From assembly GCF_019312585.1 (NCBI RefSeq), contig NZ_JAHWDP010000001.1, positions 372,001 through 436,000 on the forward strand: DNA of 64,000 nt, read 5' to 3'. This document shows, piece by piece, positions 27,420 through 36,468 of this stretch. This stretch comes from Halomarinibacterium sedimenti. Its GTDB lineage: Bacteria > Bacteroidota > Bacteroidia > Flavobacteriales > Flavobacteriaceae. Numbering within the stretch: position 1 is the stretch's first letter; every line of letters starts with the position of its first letter. The position numbers were made by a program, and so were the translations under genes. The notes under the pieces were generated by a model, which did not search any database, was not told where the DNA came from, and saw only the letters and a program-made list of their open reading frames with translations.

Positions 27420-28775
27420 TTATAGATTAGGAACTCTCACGCTTCCACCAACCCAACAACTAAATGAAATTGTTTGTCCTGCTTTACCAGCGCTGAAAAT
27501 ATCACTTTTACTAGGTGCTCTTTGCATATAACTGCTGGCTGCATCTCTAGCAGTAGAAGCAATAGAACCGTCTACTCTAGCTGCTTTATTTGCCATTTCT
27601 GCAGCTTTCCAATTGATTGCTCTTTTTTCGAAGGGTGTATTTCCACAATCATTAGAACTTTGAGCATACATTTGAGCTATTTTTAAATAACATACTCCAA
27701 AAGATGGTTTTTGCTCAACAGCCTTTAAATAATAGCTTCTTGCACTACTAAAGCTTCCTTTTTTACGATAATCTTCAGCTATAGTGTAAAGGTATTTTGC
27801 TTTATCATTAGGATTCGTTTCCAACTGAACTGCTTGATCGTAGTATTTTCTTGCTTCGCTTCCTTTTCCATCCTTTTCTGCGAGTCTCCCTAAATAGAAA
27901 GCAGATTTCGCTGAAGGATCTAATCTGTGTAACTGTTGAACCATTTGAAAGAACAATGAAGTTTCACAATCTTTTGCATTTAGCTTTCCAGCGGCACTTC
28001 GTAACCAAGCTACATCATTTTTGCGAGCTTCAAAATTTCTCTCATATAAAGGAATAAGATTATCACAATCCGCAATAGAACCTAATTTAGCATCCACACT
28101 TCCTTTAATTTGACCGTAGTAGCCTACATTTTTTTCGTAAGCTTCAAGCTTATCCTGTTCTTTTTTAGTAAGTGTTGCTCCATTTTCTTGCTTATCTAAT
28201 AATTGAGTAAGCTTTTCTGCATAATTTCCTTCTTCTTTTTCAATCTTTCCTTGGATAATATCATAAAGATCAAAAACCTCCTGAATATCTTTTTGTCCCT
28301 CATCAAATAAATCTTTTGCTAAAGAAAAATAAGTATAAATTCTTTTTGGACTTGTAAAGTTTTCTTCATCTCTCTTAAAAGCCTTGTCAAAAGCCTTAAA
28401 TTGCTCCATCTTTGTACCAATACCATTATCATAGCGTATTTGTGCAATATCGGACAAGATATCTCCTTCTTTACTTTTACTAGCATAATACTTTAAACGT
28501 AAATCGTATGCTTTTTCAAGATCGGTAATTTTACTCTTATCTCCTTTCTCGATAAAATATTCGAACATCTTTACAGCATATTGATAGGTAGCCAAGCTGT
28601 ATTGAGGACAATCATTGATTACTTTTTCATAATGTGGTAGAGCCGCTTCATAATTTTTTGCTTTCGCAGGCTCAATAAATAATGAGGCAGTAGTTACACA
28701 AGGATCCTGTGCTTGTACTTTTCCAAAAAAGGAGAAAGCTATTACTGCAAAAATTAAAGTAACTTTCGTTTTCAT
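27420..28775 (-). CDS. exported TPR-repeat protein
   Basis: The 451-residue protein has a signal peptide (about 1-22) and several TPR-like helical repeats, clearest at about residues 300-400 (SAKSAFYLGRLAEKDGKGSE; KAKYLYTIAEDYRKKGSFSS). It probably acts as a periplasmic scaffold; no partner is known. I start it at the ATG at 28775 (MKTKVTLIFA), which gives a proper signal peptide. A longer reading to 28829 would overlap the upstream gene and hide that signal. Confidence 0.8.
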   Translation of the reverse strand: MKTKVTLIFAVIAFSFFGKVQAQDPCVTTASLFIEPAKAKNYEAALPHYEKVINDCPQYSLATYQYAVKMFEYFIEKGDKSKITDLEKAYDLRLKYYASKSKEGDILSDIAQIRYDNGIGTKMEQFKAFDKAFKRDEENFTSPKRIYTYFSLAKDLFDEGQKDIQEVFDLYDIIQGKIEKEEGNYAEKLTQLLDKQENGATLTKKEQDKLEAYEKNVGYYGQIKGSVDAKLGSIADCDNLIPLYERNFEARKNDVAWLRSAAGKLNAKDCETSLFFQMVQQLHRLDPSAKSAFYLGRLAEKDGKGSEARKYYDQAVQLETNPNDKAKYLYTIAEDYRKKGSFSSARSYYLKAVEQKPSFGVCYLKIAQMYAQSSNDCGNTPFEKRAINWKAAEMANKAARVDGSIASTARDAASSYMQRAPSKSDIFSAGKAGQTISFSCWVGGSVRVPNL

Positions 28776-28794
28776 CTTGTTAGTGTTTATCGTA

Positions 28795-30033
28795 TTAATC
28801 ATAAAGTCTTTTTTCAAACCATTTATCATTTAAGGAAAGGCTAATAAAGATATTAAAAAAAGATTCTTCAACCAGCCCATTGTTCTTTGTTCCTCTTTTC
28901 CCTAGTTCTAATCCAAGGTTAATATTGGAGAACGTTCTTCCCATTGGTAATCCCAATCCAAAAGATATGCCAAACTCATTAATAGACTCACTATTAATAT
29001 TAAGCCCAGTTTGCTCAAAACGGAATCCACCTCTATAAACAACTCTTTTCCAATAACTTGAAAAAGAATTGTATTCTGGAATATAAAAACCTCCTATTCT
29101 AAATTTAGAGGCATCTTCAAATATAACGTTTTCCAATTCAAAAGTCCTATTGGTAAGGTTACTAGTTTTTTGAGTTGAAAACTCTCCTCCTATAAACCAG
29201 TTTTTAGGCGCTCCAATTCCAGCACCCAACGTAATTTGGGATGGAAAGGTAAAATCTGTATCCTCAACTGTAATTTCCCGTAAATCAATATCTGCCGTAT
29301 TACCATTCCCCAGGACTAAAAAGGTAGAAAGGGTTCTTCCATTTTCCGATTTAAAATCTGTTTCGGGAGTATAGGTAAGGGAAGACATAAATTCTAGTTT
29401 CTCAGAAACCTTCTTCTTATAAAGGGCACCAAGATTAAAGCTAAATCCTTTTAAATCTGATCGGTTTATTTCTTTGGTCCCTAATTGTATATCTTCTTGT
29501 GTAGAAAGTGTAGTGTTTTCAATGTTTCCAAAGTCATAGTTTGCTTCTAGTCCAATACTTAATTCTGGTGTTATTTCATATCCTAAAGCGAAAAATGCTT
29601 TATTAAGCCCTCCCTCTCCAGAATATTGGGTTGTGGTAGGACCATTTGTGTTTTCCAATTTATATCCTGTAGAAGTATAGGGTATTAATCCAAAGCTTGC
29701 TCCAAATTTTCCCATGGGGATACCAATGGCGAGATAATCTAAAGTAGTTGTGGTTGCTTTTTGGCTTTCTTCTGAAGTAGCTATCGTATTCACTCGGTGG
29801 CTTCCTGAAATAGAATAATTTACCAAACGTAGTCCCGCAATCCCAGCTGGATTTTGAATATTAATGTGGATACTATCTGAGTAAACCCCTATGCCACCCA
29901 TACTCCTATTTTCTACTGTCCCCTTAAATTTTAGGTTTCCTATTCCAAAAAAAGAATATGGAGACGTGGTACCTTGCTGTGCTACAGAAAGGGTGGTAAT
30001 TAAAAGAGCAATACCTATTAAAAAGTGCTTCAA
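28795..30033 (-). CDS. outer-membrane beta-barrel protein
   Basis: The 412-residue protein has a signal peptide (about 1-18) and alternating amphipathic strands typical of an outer-membrane barrel, with an N-terminal SPYSFFGIGNL motif seen in flavobacterial barrels of this locus. The start codon is TTG at 30033, overlapping the coaX stop as TTGA read on the minus strand, so it is translationally coupled. Any transport role is unproven. Confidence 0.8.
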   Translation of the reverse strand: MKHFLIGIALLITTLSVAQQGTTSPYSFFGIGNLKFKGTVENRSMGGIGVYSDSIHINIQNPAGIAGLRLVNYSISGSHRVNTIATSEESQKATTTTLDYLAIGIPMGKFGASFGLIPYTSTGYKLENTNGPTTTQYSGEGGLNKAFFALGYEITPELSIGLEANYDFGNIENTTLSTQEDIQLGTKEINRSDLKGFSFNLGALYKKKVSEKLEFMSSLTYTPETDFKSENGRTLSTFLVLGNGNTADIDLREITVEDTDFTFPSQITLGAGIGAPKNWFIGGEFSTQKTSNLTNRTFELENVIFEDASKFRIGGFYIPEYNSFSSYWKRVVYRGGFRFEQTGLNINSESINEFGISFGLGLPMGRTFSNINLGLELGKRGTKNNGLVEESFFNIFISLSLNDKWFEKRLYD

Positions 30034-30764
30034 AATGAGTCTTTGTTAATTTCTAAAATGTGATTTAATCCTTCTAATAGAAAATTTGAGTTGGCAAAGA
30101 TGTCATTTTTTATGCTATCTAGCAAAAAATGAGTGTCACCTCCTGTTAAAATTGTTGTTAAATCTGAAAATTCTGTCTTATATGCCGAAATAAATCCCTC
30201 TATTTCATTCACAACGCCAATTACAACGCCCACATTCATAGAAGATTGCGTTGAGTTTCCAATTAATTTTTCAGGGTTCTTTTTCTCTATTAAAGGTAGA
30301 TTGGCTGTAAAGGTATTCATAGCCTTATATCTCATGGATATCCCAGGAGAAATGGCACCGCCTAGATATTCATTCTTAGCGTTTAAAAAATCATAGGTAA
30401 TACAACTACCTGCGTCAATTATTAATACATTTTTTTTTGGAAATTGAAACGCCGCCGCACTTACCAAAGCAATTCTATCTACCCCCAACGTTGTAGGAGT
30501 TTCATATTTATTGATAAAGGGAAGTTTTGAAGCATGAGAAAGTGTATGCACTTCCATCTGATTTTTTAATAATGAAAGATGTTCTTCTGCAAAATTTCCA
30601 ACGGAAGAAACTATTGCATGGTTCAAATTTGGAAATGCTTTTTGCAGCGATTTTAATTGCGACGGAAAATCCTCCACAGATACTGCTTTTTTTTCAACTA
30701 GCTTTTCTTTATCAAAAACAGCTAGTTTTAAAAAACTATTCCCAACATCTACTATTACATTCAT
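30030..30764 (-). CDS. coaX: type III pantothenate kinase
   Basis: CoaX phosphorylates pantothenate, the first step of coenzyme A synthesis. The 244-residue protein has the ASKHA motifs of the type III family: the N-terminal phosphate loop DVGNSFLKLAVF, the central DAGSCITYDF and GGAISPGISMRYKA. Length is normal. It is the first gene of the envelope operon running to ppiD, and overlaps the outer-membrane protein gene by 4 bp. Confidence 0.94.
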   Translation of the reverse strand: MNVIVDVGNSFLKLAVFDKEKLVEKKAVSVEDFPSQLKSLQKAFPNLNHAIVSSVGNFAEEHLSLLKNQMEVHTLSHASKLPFINKYETPTTLGVDRIALVSAAAFQFPKKNVLIIDAGSCITYDFLNAKNEYLGGAISPGISMRYKAMNTFTANLPLIEKKNPEKLIGNSTQSSMNVGVVIGVVNEIEGFISAYKTEFSDLTTILTGGDTHFLLDSIKNDIFANSNFLLEGLNHILEINKDSF

Positions 30765-30842
30765 GTATTGGCTTTGTTGTTGCTAAAAATACAATTTGTT
30801 CCCACGATACTTTGTTAAGAGGGTATTAAATTGCTAAAAAGC

Positions 30843-30872
30843 AAAAACCCAAGCAAAATTGCTTGGGTTTTT
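30843..30872 (-). terminator. intrinsic terminator after tRNA-Phe
   Basis: A perfect 12-bp stem, AAAAACCCAAGC and GCTTGGGTTTTT with a 6-base loop, ends in a T-run on the minus strand. It lies one base beyond the tRNA 3' end. Confidence 0.92.
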
Positions 30873-30873
30873 G

Positions 30874-30946
<73 letters not shown>

Positions 30947-30961
30947 TGCTTAAAGCGGGTG

Positions 30962-30992
30962 CAAATATAAATTTATTTTAGCTTTCCCAAAA
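30962..30992 (-). promoter_or_regulatory. promoter of tRNA-Phe (TTTTG, 18 bp, TATATTTG)
   Basis: On the minus strand TTTTG (30992-30988) is followed after 18 bp by a perfect TATATTTG (30969-30962). The tRNA begins 15 bp further on. This matches the Bacteroidota -33/-7 consensus in sequence and spacing. Confidence 0.8.
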
Positions 30993-31017
30993 CAAAAATA
31001 TAAAATTATCCAACTTT

Positions 31018-31920
31018 TTAGCTTTTCGATGTTCTTATTAAATTTTGCACCTCAGTTTCAGAGAGTTTACAATTGGCTCCAGCCTTTGAAGCCACTAGTG
31101 CACCAACAGCACAAGCCCTTTCTAATGCCACTGAAGGATGGGTTTTATTTATAAAAATTTCGCCAACTAAAGTTGCCAAAAAAGAATCGCCGGCCCCTAC
31201 TGTGTCTTCAACATTTACTTTTACACCTTTGTGTTCGCAAAATTCATTCTCCAAAAATAGAAAAGCACCCTTTTCTCCTTTGGTGACACAAATTCCCTTT
31301 AAATTCATTTTACGTATCAACCAAAAAGCCTTTTCTTCAAGACCAACCAATGGGCATTGAAGCATGTTAGCTATTTCTTCTAGTTCTTCATCATTCACCT
31401 TTACAAAATTCGATTTTTCTAAGAGATAAATTAGTAGTTCTTTAGAATAAAAAGGAGGTCTCAAATTAACATCAAAGACCGAAAAATTGGAAGTATCTAT
31501 CAACTTATAAAGCGAATCTCTACTCACTTTATTTCTACAAGCCAAGCTTCCAAATAAAAAAACTTTAGCATTTTTTACTAGCTCCTCTGTCACACTGTTA
31601 TATTCAATGGCATCCCAAGCGACAGGCTGGGTAATAGAATAAGTTGCAGAGCCTTGATCGTTTAACGAAACTAAAACTTCTCCAGTTTGTAAGCTATCAT
31701 CTATCTGAATTCCTTCGATAGGGAAACTTTCCCTTTTAAGATATTCTAAAGCGTTTTTACCATTGTCATCATCACCTAATCTACTTATTATACCTACTGA
31801 ATGTCCTTGACTATGTAATCGTAAAGCTACATTTAGAGGAGCGCCTCCAATCACTTTTTTTGTTGGAAAAACATCCCAAAGTATTTCTCCAAAGCATACG
31901 ATGTCTTGATTACTCTTCAT
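31018..31920 (-). CDS. PfkB-family sugar kinase, probable fructokinase
   Basis: The 300-residue protein is a ribokinase-fold kinase. It has the N-terminal substrate-lid region with GGAPLNVALRL and the C-terminal anion-hole motif DTVGAGDSF, whose Asp is the catalytic base. By context (GH32 and sugar porter upstream, with an 11-bp overlap) it likely phosphorylates fructose released from fructans or sucrose. A second PfkB kinase is at 59277. Confidence 0.85.
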   Translation of the reverse strand: MKSNQDIVCFGEILWDVFPTKKVIGGAPLNVALRLHSQGHSVGIISRLGDDDNGKNALEYLKRESFPIEGIQIDDSLQTGEVLVSLNDQGSATYSITQPVAWDAIEYNSVTEELVKNAKVFLFGSLACRNKVSRDSLYKLIDTSNFSVFDVNLRPPFYSKELLIYLLEKSNFVKVNDEELEEIANMLQCPLVGLEEKAFWLIRKMNLKGICVTKGEKGAFLFLENEFCEHKGVKVNVEDTVGAGDSFLATLVGEIFINKTHPSVALERACAVGALVASKAGANCKLSETEVQNLIRTSKS

Positions 31921-33256
31921 TAGGCACCAATTGTTTTTCTAAATCTTCTAAGGAGACTCCTTTGGTTTCTGGCATGACAAATAATACCCATATAAATTGA
32001 AAAACCATCATGATAGCAAAGAAAAGGAACATACTTCCAGCTCCAATTTTTGCAATTAAAAGTGGCACTGAAGAAGGAATTATAAAAGCCAATATCCAGT
32101 GTGTCGATGTGCCTATAGATTGTCCATAAGAACGCACGTGGTTTGGAAAAATTTCAGAAATATATACCCAAATTACTGCTCCTTGTCCTATGGCATGGGC
32201 TCCTATAAATACAAATAAGGAAATGGGAACAATCATTCCTGTCCATCCGTTAAAAAATGCCAAGGCCACAAAAGTTAAGGAAGCAATGTAACCAATGGAG
32301 CCAATGATCATAAGTTTTCTTCGTCCAAGTCTATCTATTAAATACATCCCTAATAGGGTAAAGATTAAATTGGCAACTCCTATACCAATGCTACCAAGCA
32401 ATGCCGCTTGGTTGGCTAGACCCGCCTCTTCAAAAATTCGCTTGGAATAGTATAAAAAAGCATTTATTCCCGAAAATTGATTAAAAAAAGCAATGGCAAA
32501 AGCCAATAAAATGATGCGTTTGTATTTTTTTTGAAAAACCGTCTCTTTACTATGACCGCTTTCTGCTTCCATGATTTTTGCAATGGCCACATCTGGGTCA
32601 ATATCTGGGTTAATTAAAGCAATCACTTTTAATGCCTCCTCCTTCCTATCCTTTATAAGTAACCAGCGAGGACTTTTGGGGACTCCCATTACCATGAGTG
32701 TATAGATAATGGCAGGGACAGCTTCTATGCCTATCATCCATCGCCAAGCATTTTCAGAAACTACATAGGTACTAATTAAGTAATTGGAAACGAAGGCGAC
32801 TAGGATACCAAATACAATATTAAATTGATAGGAAGCTACCAGTTTGCCACGGTTTTTAGGCGAAGCAATTTCTGCAATATAGGCAGGTGCGGCTATAGTT
32901 GATGCCCCCACTCCTAATCCTCCTAAAAAACGGAAGAACGCAAACAGCCAAGGATCATTGGAAAGTCCCGAACCTAATGCAGAAACTGTGTAAAAAATAC
33001 CAATCCAAATTAAGGTGTTTTTACGACCCAATTTATTGGTTGGGAACCCTCCAAAGAGTGCCCCAAAAATGGTTCCGAATAAGGCAGAGCCCACTACTAT
33101 ATATCCGTGAAAATTGTCGTTGCTTCCAAATAGCGTATAATCTTTCCAAAGTTCCTGAAGCGTTTGTTCAGCTCCGCTTATCACAATAGTGTCAAACCCA
33201 AAAAGGAATCCTGCCAAGGCCACTGTAATGGACCAAAAAAATATTTTAATTTTCAT
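31910..33256 (-). CDS. MFS sugar porter (SP family), probable fructose or sucrose importer
   Basis: The 448-residue protein has 12 helices and the sugar-porter motifs: RxGRR-like loops (NKLGRKN; DRLGRRKL), the PKSPRWLL motif before the central loop and a C-terminal PETKGVSLEDLE. It is an inner-membrane importer. It overlaps GH32 upstream and the kinase downstream by 11 bp each, so the three are translated as a unit. The exact sugar cannot be told from sequence. Confidence 0.88.
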   Translation of the reverse strand: MKIKIFFWSITVALAGFLFGFDTIVISGAEQTLQELWKDYTLFGSNDNFHGYIVVGSALFGTIFGALFGGFPTNKLGRKNTLIWIGIFYTVSALGSGLSNDPWLFAFFRFLGGLGVGASTIAAPAYIAEIASPKNRGKLVASYQFNIVFGILVAFVSNYLISTYVVSENAWRWMIGIEAVPAIIYTLMVMGVPKSPRWLLIKDRKEEALKVIALINPDIDPDVAIAKIMEAESGHSKETVFQKKYKRIILLAFAIAFFNQFSGINAFLYYSKRIFEEAGLANQAALLGSIGIGVANLIFTLLGMYLIDRLGRRKLMIIGSIGYIASLTFVALAFFNGWTGMIVPISLFVFIGAHAIGQGAVIWVYISEIFPNHVRSYGQSIGTSTHWILAFIIPSSVPLLIAKIGAGSMFLFFAIMMVFQFIWVLFVMPETKGVSLEDLEKQLVPNEE

Positions 33257-34802
33257 TCCAAATGGATTTTATATTGTTGATTACTAAATTCGAAATAACA
33301 GCGCCTTCTGCACCAGAAATGTCTAGCTTAGTATAGACTTTCTTTGGAAAAATTTGATTGGTAAAAACATATTTCCCTTTATCGATGAATACTTCCACCG
33401 AAGATTGATCGATTATAATTTTTACCTCAACTCCTTTATCGATTGGCATATAGGGTTGTGACTGAATTTCTTTTCCGAAGGAGTCTTCAAAATCAACTAT
33501 ACCAGAACCGGTCCTGTCGAATAAAATTTTATTTTCTTTTGGATTAAAGGCTAAGGAAACTTTTTCAGAAAGACTGTTCCTCACTGAAACTGTAATTTCA
33601 TCTTTAAAATTCATGGTGAAGGAAATTTCTTTATGATTTAAATTTTCAGCCTCCCATTCAAATGGCGCATCCAAAGTAATTGCATTAATTTCCTTCTCAA
33701 GTTTTTTGAGTTTATTGAAGTTAGCAATGGGATAGTTTTTTAAAAAGTATCCAGATTCATCCTTATCCAAAGTCAACTTTCTCGGAAGGGTCATAGCACT
33801 TCGCCAAACCTCAGTAGGTGTATCGCGTGCATAATTCCAGTTACTCATCCATCCAATAAAAAGGCGATCCTTGTTGGGAACATTATTATAGGTAACCCCT
33901 GCATAGTTATCCATGCCGTAATCAAGCCATTTTATATCTTCATGATTTGTAGTAAAGTTGGTGCCATCAAACTCCCCCACAAAATATTGGGTGCCAGAGC
34001 CACCGTTAGGAGCACCAGGGTTAATACTAATAAGCAAGACCCATTTTTCTTCCTCCGTTTCACCCACTTTTAGTTTAAATAAGTCTGGGCATTCCCAAAC
34101 GCCTCCATGTGCTCCCTTGTCTTTTCCAAATTCACTCATCAATTCCCAATCTTTTAGATTTGGAGATTTGTAAAATTTTGCATGGTCTCCTGCTACTAAA
34201 ATCATCACCCATTGAGAAGTGCTTTCATCCCAAAACACTTTAGGGTCTCTAAAATCTTTAATCCCGTCATTAACAATAACAGGGTTTCCTTCATATTTTG
34301 TCCAAGTATCCCCGTTATCAAGGCTATAAGCGATTCCCTGCGTTTGAAAATCTTTACGCCCTGCCTTTTCCCCTTCCATTAAATGGTATGTAAAAATGGC
34401 CACTAAAGGAGGGTTTTCTTTGGTTCCAAAACCTGAAGAATTATTTGAATCCACAACGGCACTTCCCGAGAATATGAGTCCCAATTCGTCCGGATATAAA
34501 GCAATAGGTTTATGGTCCCAATGAATCATGTCTTTACTAGTTGCATGTCCCCAATGCATAGGACCCCATACGATATCCTCTGGATAATATTGGTAAAAAA
34601 GATGATACACTCCGTCGTTATAAACCAAGCCATTAGGATCGTTCATCCATTTTTCTTGAGGCGTAAAATGAAATTGAGGTCTAAAGGGTTCTGAATAGCT
34701 ATTTTCTGAAATTGTTTCAACAGGAATAGCTTCGTTTGCTTTGTTTGCATCTTTACAAGAAAAGAGAATTACCGAAAAAATGATGAGGAAGTATTTAGTC
34801 AT
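33246..34802 (-). CDS. GH32 glycoside hydrolase lipoprotein (levanase, inulinase or invertase type)
   Basis: GH32 enzymes release fructose from fructans or sucrose. The 518-residue protein has a lipoprotein signal (FSCKD, Cys16), a five-bladed propeller with the catalytic residues D55 (WMNDPNG, nucleophile), D186 (FRDPKVF, stabiliser) and E237 (WECPDLF, acid/base), and a C-terminal beta-sandwich. The lipid anchor suggests a place on the outer membrane or its outer face. A TATATTTA box 20 bp upstream of the start gives it a possible own promoter besides read-through from lacI. Confidence 0.94.
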   Translation of the reverse strand: MTKYFLIIFSVILFSCKDANKANEAIPVETISENSYSEPFRPQFHFTPQEKWMNDPNGLVYNDGVYHLFYQYYPEDIVWGPMHWGHATSKDMIHWDHKPIALYPDELGLIFSGSAVVDSNNSSGFGTKENPPLVAIFTYHLMEGEKAGRKDFQTQGIAYSLDNGDTWTKYEGNPVIVNDGIKDFRDPKVFWDESTSQWVMILVAGDHAKFYKSPNLKDWELMSEFGKDKGAHGGVWECPDLFKLKVGETEEEKWVLLISINPGAPNGGSGTQYFVGEFDGTNFTTNHEDIKWLDYGMDNYAGVTYNNVPNKDRLFIGWMSNWNYARDTPTEVWRSAMTLPRKLTLDKDESGYFLKNYPIANFNKLKKLEKEINAITLDAPFEWEAENLNHKEISFTMNFKDEITVSVRNSLSEKVSLAFNPKENKILFDRTGSGIVDFEDSFGKEIQSQPYMPIDKGVEVKIIIDQSSVEVFIDKGKYVFTNQIFPKKVYTKLDISGAEGAVISNLVINNIKSIWNEN

Positions 34803-34807
34803 CTTGA

Positions 34808-34838
34808 GAAATAAATTTTGTTAAATATAATTTATTTC
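34808..34838. repeat. 10-bp perfect inverted repeat in the GH32 leader
   Basis: GAAATAAATT (34808-34817) and AATTTATTTC (34829-34838) are exact reverse complements 11 bp apart. They bracket the putative -7 box (34822-34829) and end 6 bp from the GH32 start codon, so they could be an operator or an mRNA hairpin at the start. Confidence 0.5.
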
Positions 34839-34874
34839 AGCAACTAATTTAGATGAACTTATGGAAGTGTTGAT

Positions 34875-35894
34875 TTACTTTGTGGAATTTCTCTTAATAA
34901 CGTAAGTATCCAAAACCACCGTTTTAGGCTCGAATGGAACACCTTTCTTTTTGGCTTTCATTTCTTTGTAGAGAAGTTTAAAACTTTTTTTACCCATTTC
35001 AAAACCAGGTTGGTCCACTGTGCTTAAAGAAGGGGTAATCGCTTGGGATAAAAACCAATTGCTAAAGCCCATAATTGAAATATCGTCTGGAACTTTAATT
35101 CCTTTTTCATTAAATACGGCTATAGCACCTGTAGCGGCCATATCTGTGATGGCAAAAATTCCATCCACATCTTTTTTATCTTTTAATAATTGAAGTGCGG
35201 CTCTTCTTCCATCTTCATAATCCACATTCTCACAAAGATATACCAATGACGAATCGTATGGAAGCCCATGGTCTTCTAGTGCTTTTTTGTATCCTAAAAA
35301 TCGGTCAATTGAATTTTGAGGCTGTAGGGCGCCTCTAAAATGAGCTATCTTTTTACAACCAGAATCGATTAAATGTTTTGTGGCCTCATACGCAGCCTTG
35401 CGATCATTAATAATAATTTTCGAGCAATTAACCATTTTTGAAATCTTATCGAACATAACCAAAGGAATATCATGACTCTGTAGTTCTTTTAAGTGAGCAA
35501 TGTCAATACTCTTATTTGCTAATGACATCATGACGCCATCTACCCTTTTACGGATTAAAAGATCTATTTGTTTTTTTTCAAGCTTGTAAGATTCGTTGGA
35601 TTGAAGAATTATAACAAGATATCCTTTTTTTTCTGCTTGCTCGATGATGCCGTTTACAACGCTAGAAAAAAAGTGATGGACCACTTCAGGAATAATAAGC
35701 CCTACCGTTTTAGATTCCTTAGTCCTCAAATTAACAGCAAAAACATTGGGCTTGTAATTTAGCCTTTTGGCTTCTTCCTTTACGCGCTCCTTTGTGCTTT
35801 TACTGACGTCTGAATAGTTTTTTAAAGCTTTTGAAACCGTGGTTATAGAAATACCCAGATTCTCGGCAATTTGTTTTAAGGTTACTTCTCTCAT
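34875..35894 (-). CDS. LacI-family transcriptional regulator
   Basis: The 339-residue protein has an N-terminal LacI helix-turn-helix and hinge (VTLKQIAENLGISITTVSKAL, in two blocks, residues 4-24, then about 45-60) and a periplasmic-binding-protein-like sugar-sensing domain. It likely represses or activates the surrounding sugar genes depending on a sugar ligand. It heads the lacI-GH32-MFS-kinase strand and is divergent from susC. The palindrome at 35989-36002, 95 bp upstream of its start, is a plausible binding site. Confidence 0.93.
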   Translation of the reverse strand: MREVTLKQIAENLGISITTVSKALKNYSDVSKSTKERVKEEAKRLNYKPNVFAVNLRTKESKTVGLIIPEVVHHFFSSVVNGIIEQAEKKGYLVIILQSNESYKLEKKQIDLLIRKRVDGVMMSLANKSIDIAHLKELQSHDIPLVMFDKISKMVNCSKIIINDRKAAYEATKHLIDSGCKKIAHFRGALQPQNSIDRFLGYKKALEDHGLPYDSSLVYLCENVDYEDGRRAALQLLKDKKDVDGIFAITDMAATGAIAVFNEKGIKVPDDISIMGFSNWFLSQAITPSLSTVDQPGFEMGKKSFKLLYKEMKAKKKGVPFEPKTVVLDTYVIKRNSTK

Positions 35895-35988
35895 TAAGAA
35901 ATTATTGTGTTGTTAGCAGACGCTGAAATATCAAAAGTATCCAAAAATAATCTTTTATTGACAATAAAACTTTTACGAAATAAAAAAT

Positions 35989-36002
35989 CGAAAACGTTTT
36001 CG
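35989..36002. promoter_or_regulatory. LacI-type operator CGAAAACGTTTTCG
   Basis: This is a perfect 14-bp palindrome with the central CG step typical of LacI-family operators. It lies next to a lacI gene. A 13/14 match (CGATAACGTTTTCG) occurs at 54712-54725 upstream of the SLC45 gene. Confidence 0.75.
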
Positions 36003-36173
36003 CCTGTTAAAATGGTGATTTTGTTGTGAATTTTTTAACAAATCAAAAAAAATAAATGAAATTAGCCCAACGAAAATTTTACAATTTAATAAGGTTTTCA
36101 TAATTAAAGTCAAGTATTTGTTTGTTAAACCAGCTTGCCTTTTCAGCAAAATAGATTGACATTTTGTAAGAGC

Positions 36174-36211
36174 CAATTGGGTTAAAATAAGCGAAATATT
36201 TTACTCAATTG
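36174..36211. repeat. imperfect inverted repeat in the susC upstream region
   Basis: CAATTG (36174-36179) and CAATTG (36206-36211) bound a segment whose inner arms also pair apart from a mismatch and a bulge (GGTTAAAATA against TATTTTACT). It may be a hairpin or binding site. Confidence 0.4.
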
Positions 36212-36235
36212 TATCAAAGGTAAGTAGGATTATTT

Positions 36236-36332
36236 TAAATCAATCCCCTTTATAACAACAAAGCTTAAAAAAGACATTAAGTTTTGAAGGGTGCGAAATT
36301 GGAATTAGCTATTTTTAAAGGGGATTGATTTA
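36236..36332. repeat. 17-bp perfect inverted repeat with 63-bp spacer, upstream of susC
   Basis: TAAATCAATCCCCTTTA (36236-36252) and its exact reverse complement (36316-36332) are separated by 63 bp. The right arm ends 136 bp before the susC start. Such length is not expected by chance in this short region. Confidence 0.75.
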
Positions 36333-36468
36333 TTTTTTGAAGATGTATAAAAAACAATAAAAATTTAGTTTTCTATGATGCAGGATAACTCCTGAAATCT
36401 TGGAAAATTATTGTATATTTCATAATTATTTATTAACATTAAAAATTAACTTTTAAACCTAAAATTAT

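Larger units (their letters stand above)
35895..36468. other. 574-bp divergent regulatory region between lacI and susC
   Basis: No gene is seen here. It holds a LacI-type palindrome (35989-36002), an imperfect inverted repeat (36174-36211), a perfect 17-bp inverted repeat with a 63-bp spacer (36236-36332) and a TATATTTC element (36414-36421) about 48 bp before the susC ATG that resembles a -7 box. The long leader suggests that susC is under more than one layer of control. Confidence 0.7.

Noticed and set aside
35973-36176. 67-codon open frame in the lacI-susC gap
   Set aside because: It overlaps the LacI-type palindrome, is low in complexity and has no resemblance to a known protein.
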